From: an uncultured Cyanobium sp. | GTDB lineage: Bacteria > Cyanobacteriota > Cyanobacteriia > PCC-6307 > Cyanobiaceae | Direction of reading: 5' to 3' | Assembly (NCBI GenBank): GCA_937919075.1 | Contig: CALFOF010000022.1 | Coordinates: forward strand, 1-7,242 | DNA length: 7,242 nucleotides | In this document: positions 6,012-7,242 of the stretch, in pieces | How the letters are laid out: each line of letters opens with the position of its first letter | Position numbering within the stretch: position 1 is the stretch's first letter | The notes under the pieces: generated by a model | What the model was told of the DNA's origin: nothing | Database searches by the model: none | The model's input: only the letters and a program-made list of their open reading frames with translations | Program-made: the position numbers and the translations under genes

Positions 6012-6770
6012 TCAGGGCGCCGCCTGCCGGGGCTGCACCAGCACCTGCACCCAGTCGATCGCTTCCACCGGCGCACTGAGCTGCACCATGGCCGTGGGCG
6101 CCGGCACGGCCTTGTCATCCACCGACTGGATCACGCCGACGCTCATCCCCGGTGGCACCAGCGTGCTGGCCGGCGAGGTGACCACCACATCCCCCGGACG
6201 CACCTGCGGATCCTTCACCAGAAAACGCAGCTCGGGCCGGCTGCCGTTCACGCCGGTGAGCAGGCCCATGCTCTGGGTGCGCCCCACCCACACGCCGATG
6301 CGGCTGGAGGAATCGGTGAGCAGGGCCACCCGCGCGGTGGTGGGGGTGACGCTGGCCACCCGGCCCACCAGACCGCCCGGACCCACCACCGCATCGCCGA
6401 GGCGGATGCCCTGAAGCTCACCGGCGCCCAGCACCAACTGCTTCCACCAGCCCTCGGGTTCGCGCGAGATCACCGTCGCCGTGACCTCCTGGGGATTGGC
6501 CCGTTGCAGGCCCAGCAGGGTGCGTAGGCGCTGGTTGTCCTGCTCTAAATGGGCCAGGCGGCTGCGCTGGTCAAGCTGCTGCGCCGACTGCAACCACTCG
6601 CGCTGGGCAGTACCGGGCCAGAACGGACGGCTGAGCAGCGCGTAGGCATCAGTGAGCATCGCCCCCTTGCTGAGACGGACACCCACCAGCGCCAGCAGCA
6701 GCAGCCACCAGGGCCAGGCCTGGATCACCCGTTGCAGCGAGGGGACGCGGGGCAGGCGCCCGAACGGCAT
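6012..6770 (-). CDS. mreC: Rod shape-determining protein MreC
   Basis: The protein has 252 residues and the standard MreC layout. A short basic cytoplasmic tail (1-16) is followed by one membrane helix (about 17-33, QAWPWWLLLLALVGV). Residues about 55-90 form a helix rich in Gln/Leu/Arg that should be the dimerising coiled coil (LAHLEQDNQRLRTLLGLQ). The periplasmic double beta-barrel domain follows from about 94 (VTATVISREPEGWWKQLVLGAG) with the family features GLVGRVASVTPTTARVALLTDSSSRIGV (133-160), RPGDVVVTSPAS (191-202) and PPGMSVGVIQSV (206-217). MreC links the MreB filaments to the wall-synthesis enzymes on the periplasmic side. The ATG (6768-6770) is 5 bases after the mreB stop, and no good Shine-Dalgarno is seen, so coupling to mreB translation is likely. 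Its stop abuts the mreD ATG. Confidence 0.95.
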   Translation of the reverse strand: MPFGRLPRVPSLQRVIQAWPWWLLLLALVGVRLSKGAMLTDAYALLSRPFWPGTAQREWLQSAQQLDQRSRLAHLEQDNQRLRTLLGLQRANPQEVTATVISREPEGWWKQLVLGAGELQGIRLGDAVVGPGGLVGRVASVTPTTARVALLTDSSSRIGVWVGRTQSMGLLTGVNGSRPELRFLVKDPQVRPGDVVVTSPASTLVPPGMSVGVIQSVDDKAVPAPTAMVQLSAPVEAIDWVQVLVQPRQAAP

Positions 6771-6775
6771 GGATT

Positions 6776-7242
6776 TCAGGAGGACAGACGGGAGAAGTCA
6801 GGCGTGTCGAGCACGCGCTCCAGGCGCTTGTAATCCTCGAGCACCTGGCCGCAGCCGCTCACCACACACAAGAGGGGATCCTGGGCCACGTGGGTGAGGA
6901 TCCCGGTTTCGTGGCTGATCAGCTCGCTGATGCCGCGCACCAGGGCGCCGCCGCCGGCGAGCATGATGCCGCGATCGACGATGTCGGCGGCGAGTTCGGG
7001 CGGGGTGCGCTCGAGCGTGCGCTTCACCGCCTCCACGATCACGTTGAGCGGTTCGGCCATCGCTTCACGGATGTCACCGGAGCGCACGTTGATGGTGCGC
7101 GGCAGGCCGGAGAGCAGGTGCAGCCCGCGCACGTCCATCGAGGTTTCGTCGTGGGCGTCGTCGGGGAAGGCGGAGCCGATGCGGATCTTGATGTCTTCGG
7201 CGGTGCGCTCGCCCACCACCAGGTTGTGCACCTTCTTGAGGT
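6776..7242 (-). CDS. mreB: Rod shape-determining protein MreB, C-terminal part (5' end outside window)
   Basis: The frame runs from beyond the right edge to the TGA at 6776-6778. It gives the last 154 residues of a protein usually about 340-350 long. The visible part is the actin-fold subdomain II end: LVVGERTAEDIKIRIGSAFP, GLPRTINV, then IREAMAEPLNVIVEAVKRTLE, and the adenosine-binding signature IMLAGGGALVRGISELIS. The tail carries HVAQDPLLCVVSGCGQVLEDY, close to the common MreB ending. MreB polymerises with ATP under the plasma membrane and directs peptidoglycan insertion. In-frame GTG codons occur, but the true start lies outside the window: the codons at 7232-7240 (LKK) continue the protein. 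It is the first visible gene of the mreB-mreC-mreD-lipoprotein cluster; the promoter is not in view. Confidence 0.96.
   Translation of the reverse strand, partial: LKKVHNLVVGERTAEDIKIRIGSAFPDDAHDETSMDVRGLHLLSGLPRTINVRSGDIREAMAEPLNVIVEAVKRTLERTPPELAADIVDRGIMLAGGGALVRGISELISHETGILTHVAQDPLLCVVSGCGQVLEDYKRLERVLDTPDFSRLSS

Noticed and set aside
5578..6527. Plus-strand open frames across mreD and mreC (278 and 179 codons)
   Set aside because: Ser/Arg/Pro- or His/Gly-rich with no domain, lying opposite well-supported mre genes.
1..7242. tRNA or rRNA genes, CRISPR arrays, transposases, phage or defence genes
   Set aside because: I found no tRNA-like cloverleaf, spacer array, transposase motif or inverted-repeat-bounded element; the gaps are too short and the genes are housekeeping or conserved types.

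Overview
The window is high-GC, densely coded DNA from a unicellular cyanobacterium, most likely the Cyanobium / marine-type Synechococcus group. The evidence is the MreBCD proteins, the RpaB/Ycf27-like OmpR-type response regulator, the class II lysyl-tRNA synthetase, the short spacers, the general lack of clear Shine-Dalgarno sequences and intrinsic terminators, and small proteins that look lineage-restricted. The taxonomic call rests on protein character and gene order recalled from that group, not on a database search.

Layout: two plus-strand genes lie at the left. The first is the C-terminal part of a coiled-coil protein cut by the window edge (to 380). The second is a membrane-anchored DUF218 (YdcF/SanA/ElyC-type) protein (391-1188). 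A 99-base convergent spacer with imperfect direct repeats follows. Everything to the right is on the minus strand. In transcription order from the right edge these genes are mreB (C-terminal part, cut by the window edge), mreC, mreD, a sugar-type ABC transporter substrate-binding lipoprotein, a 159-base spacer with the only AT-rich island, an OmpR-type response regulator, lysS, and an 87-residue conserved-looking small protein. No stretch longer than about 160 bases lacks a gene.

Function: mreB, mreC and mreD are packed with gaps of 5 and 0 bases and form the rod-shape module that guides peptidoglycan synthesis. The lipoprotein gene starts 4 bases after mreD, so it is probably translated from the same message, yet no permease or ATPase gene is beside it. 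The response regulator probably has its own promoter in the 159-base spacer, and lysS and the small gene may be read through from it. The DUF218 protein at the other end belongs to a family linked to envelope biogenesis in Escherichia coli, so both halves of the window touch the cell envelope.

Nothing here is a clearly new system. The best leads are the orphan solute-binding lipoprotein in the mre operon, the sensor-less RpaB-like regulator beside it, and the uncharacterised 87-residue protein downstream of lysS. Several long open frames lie antisense to real genes, but they are products of the high GC content and were rejected.
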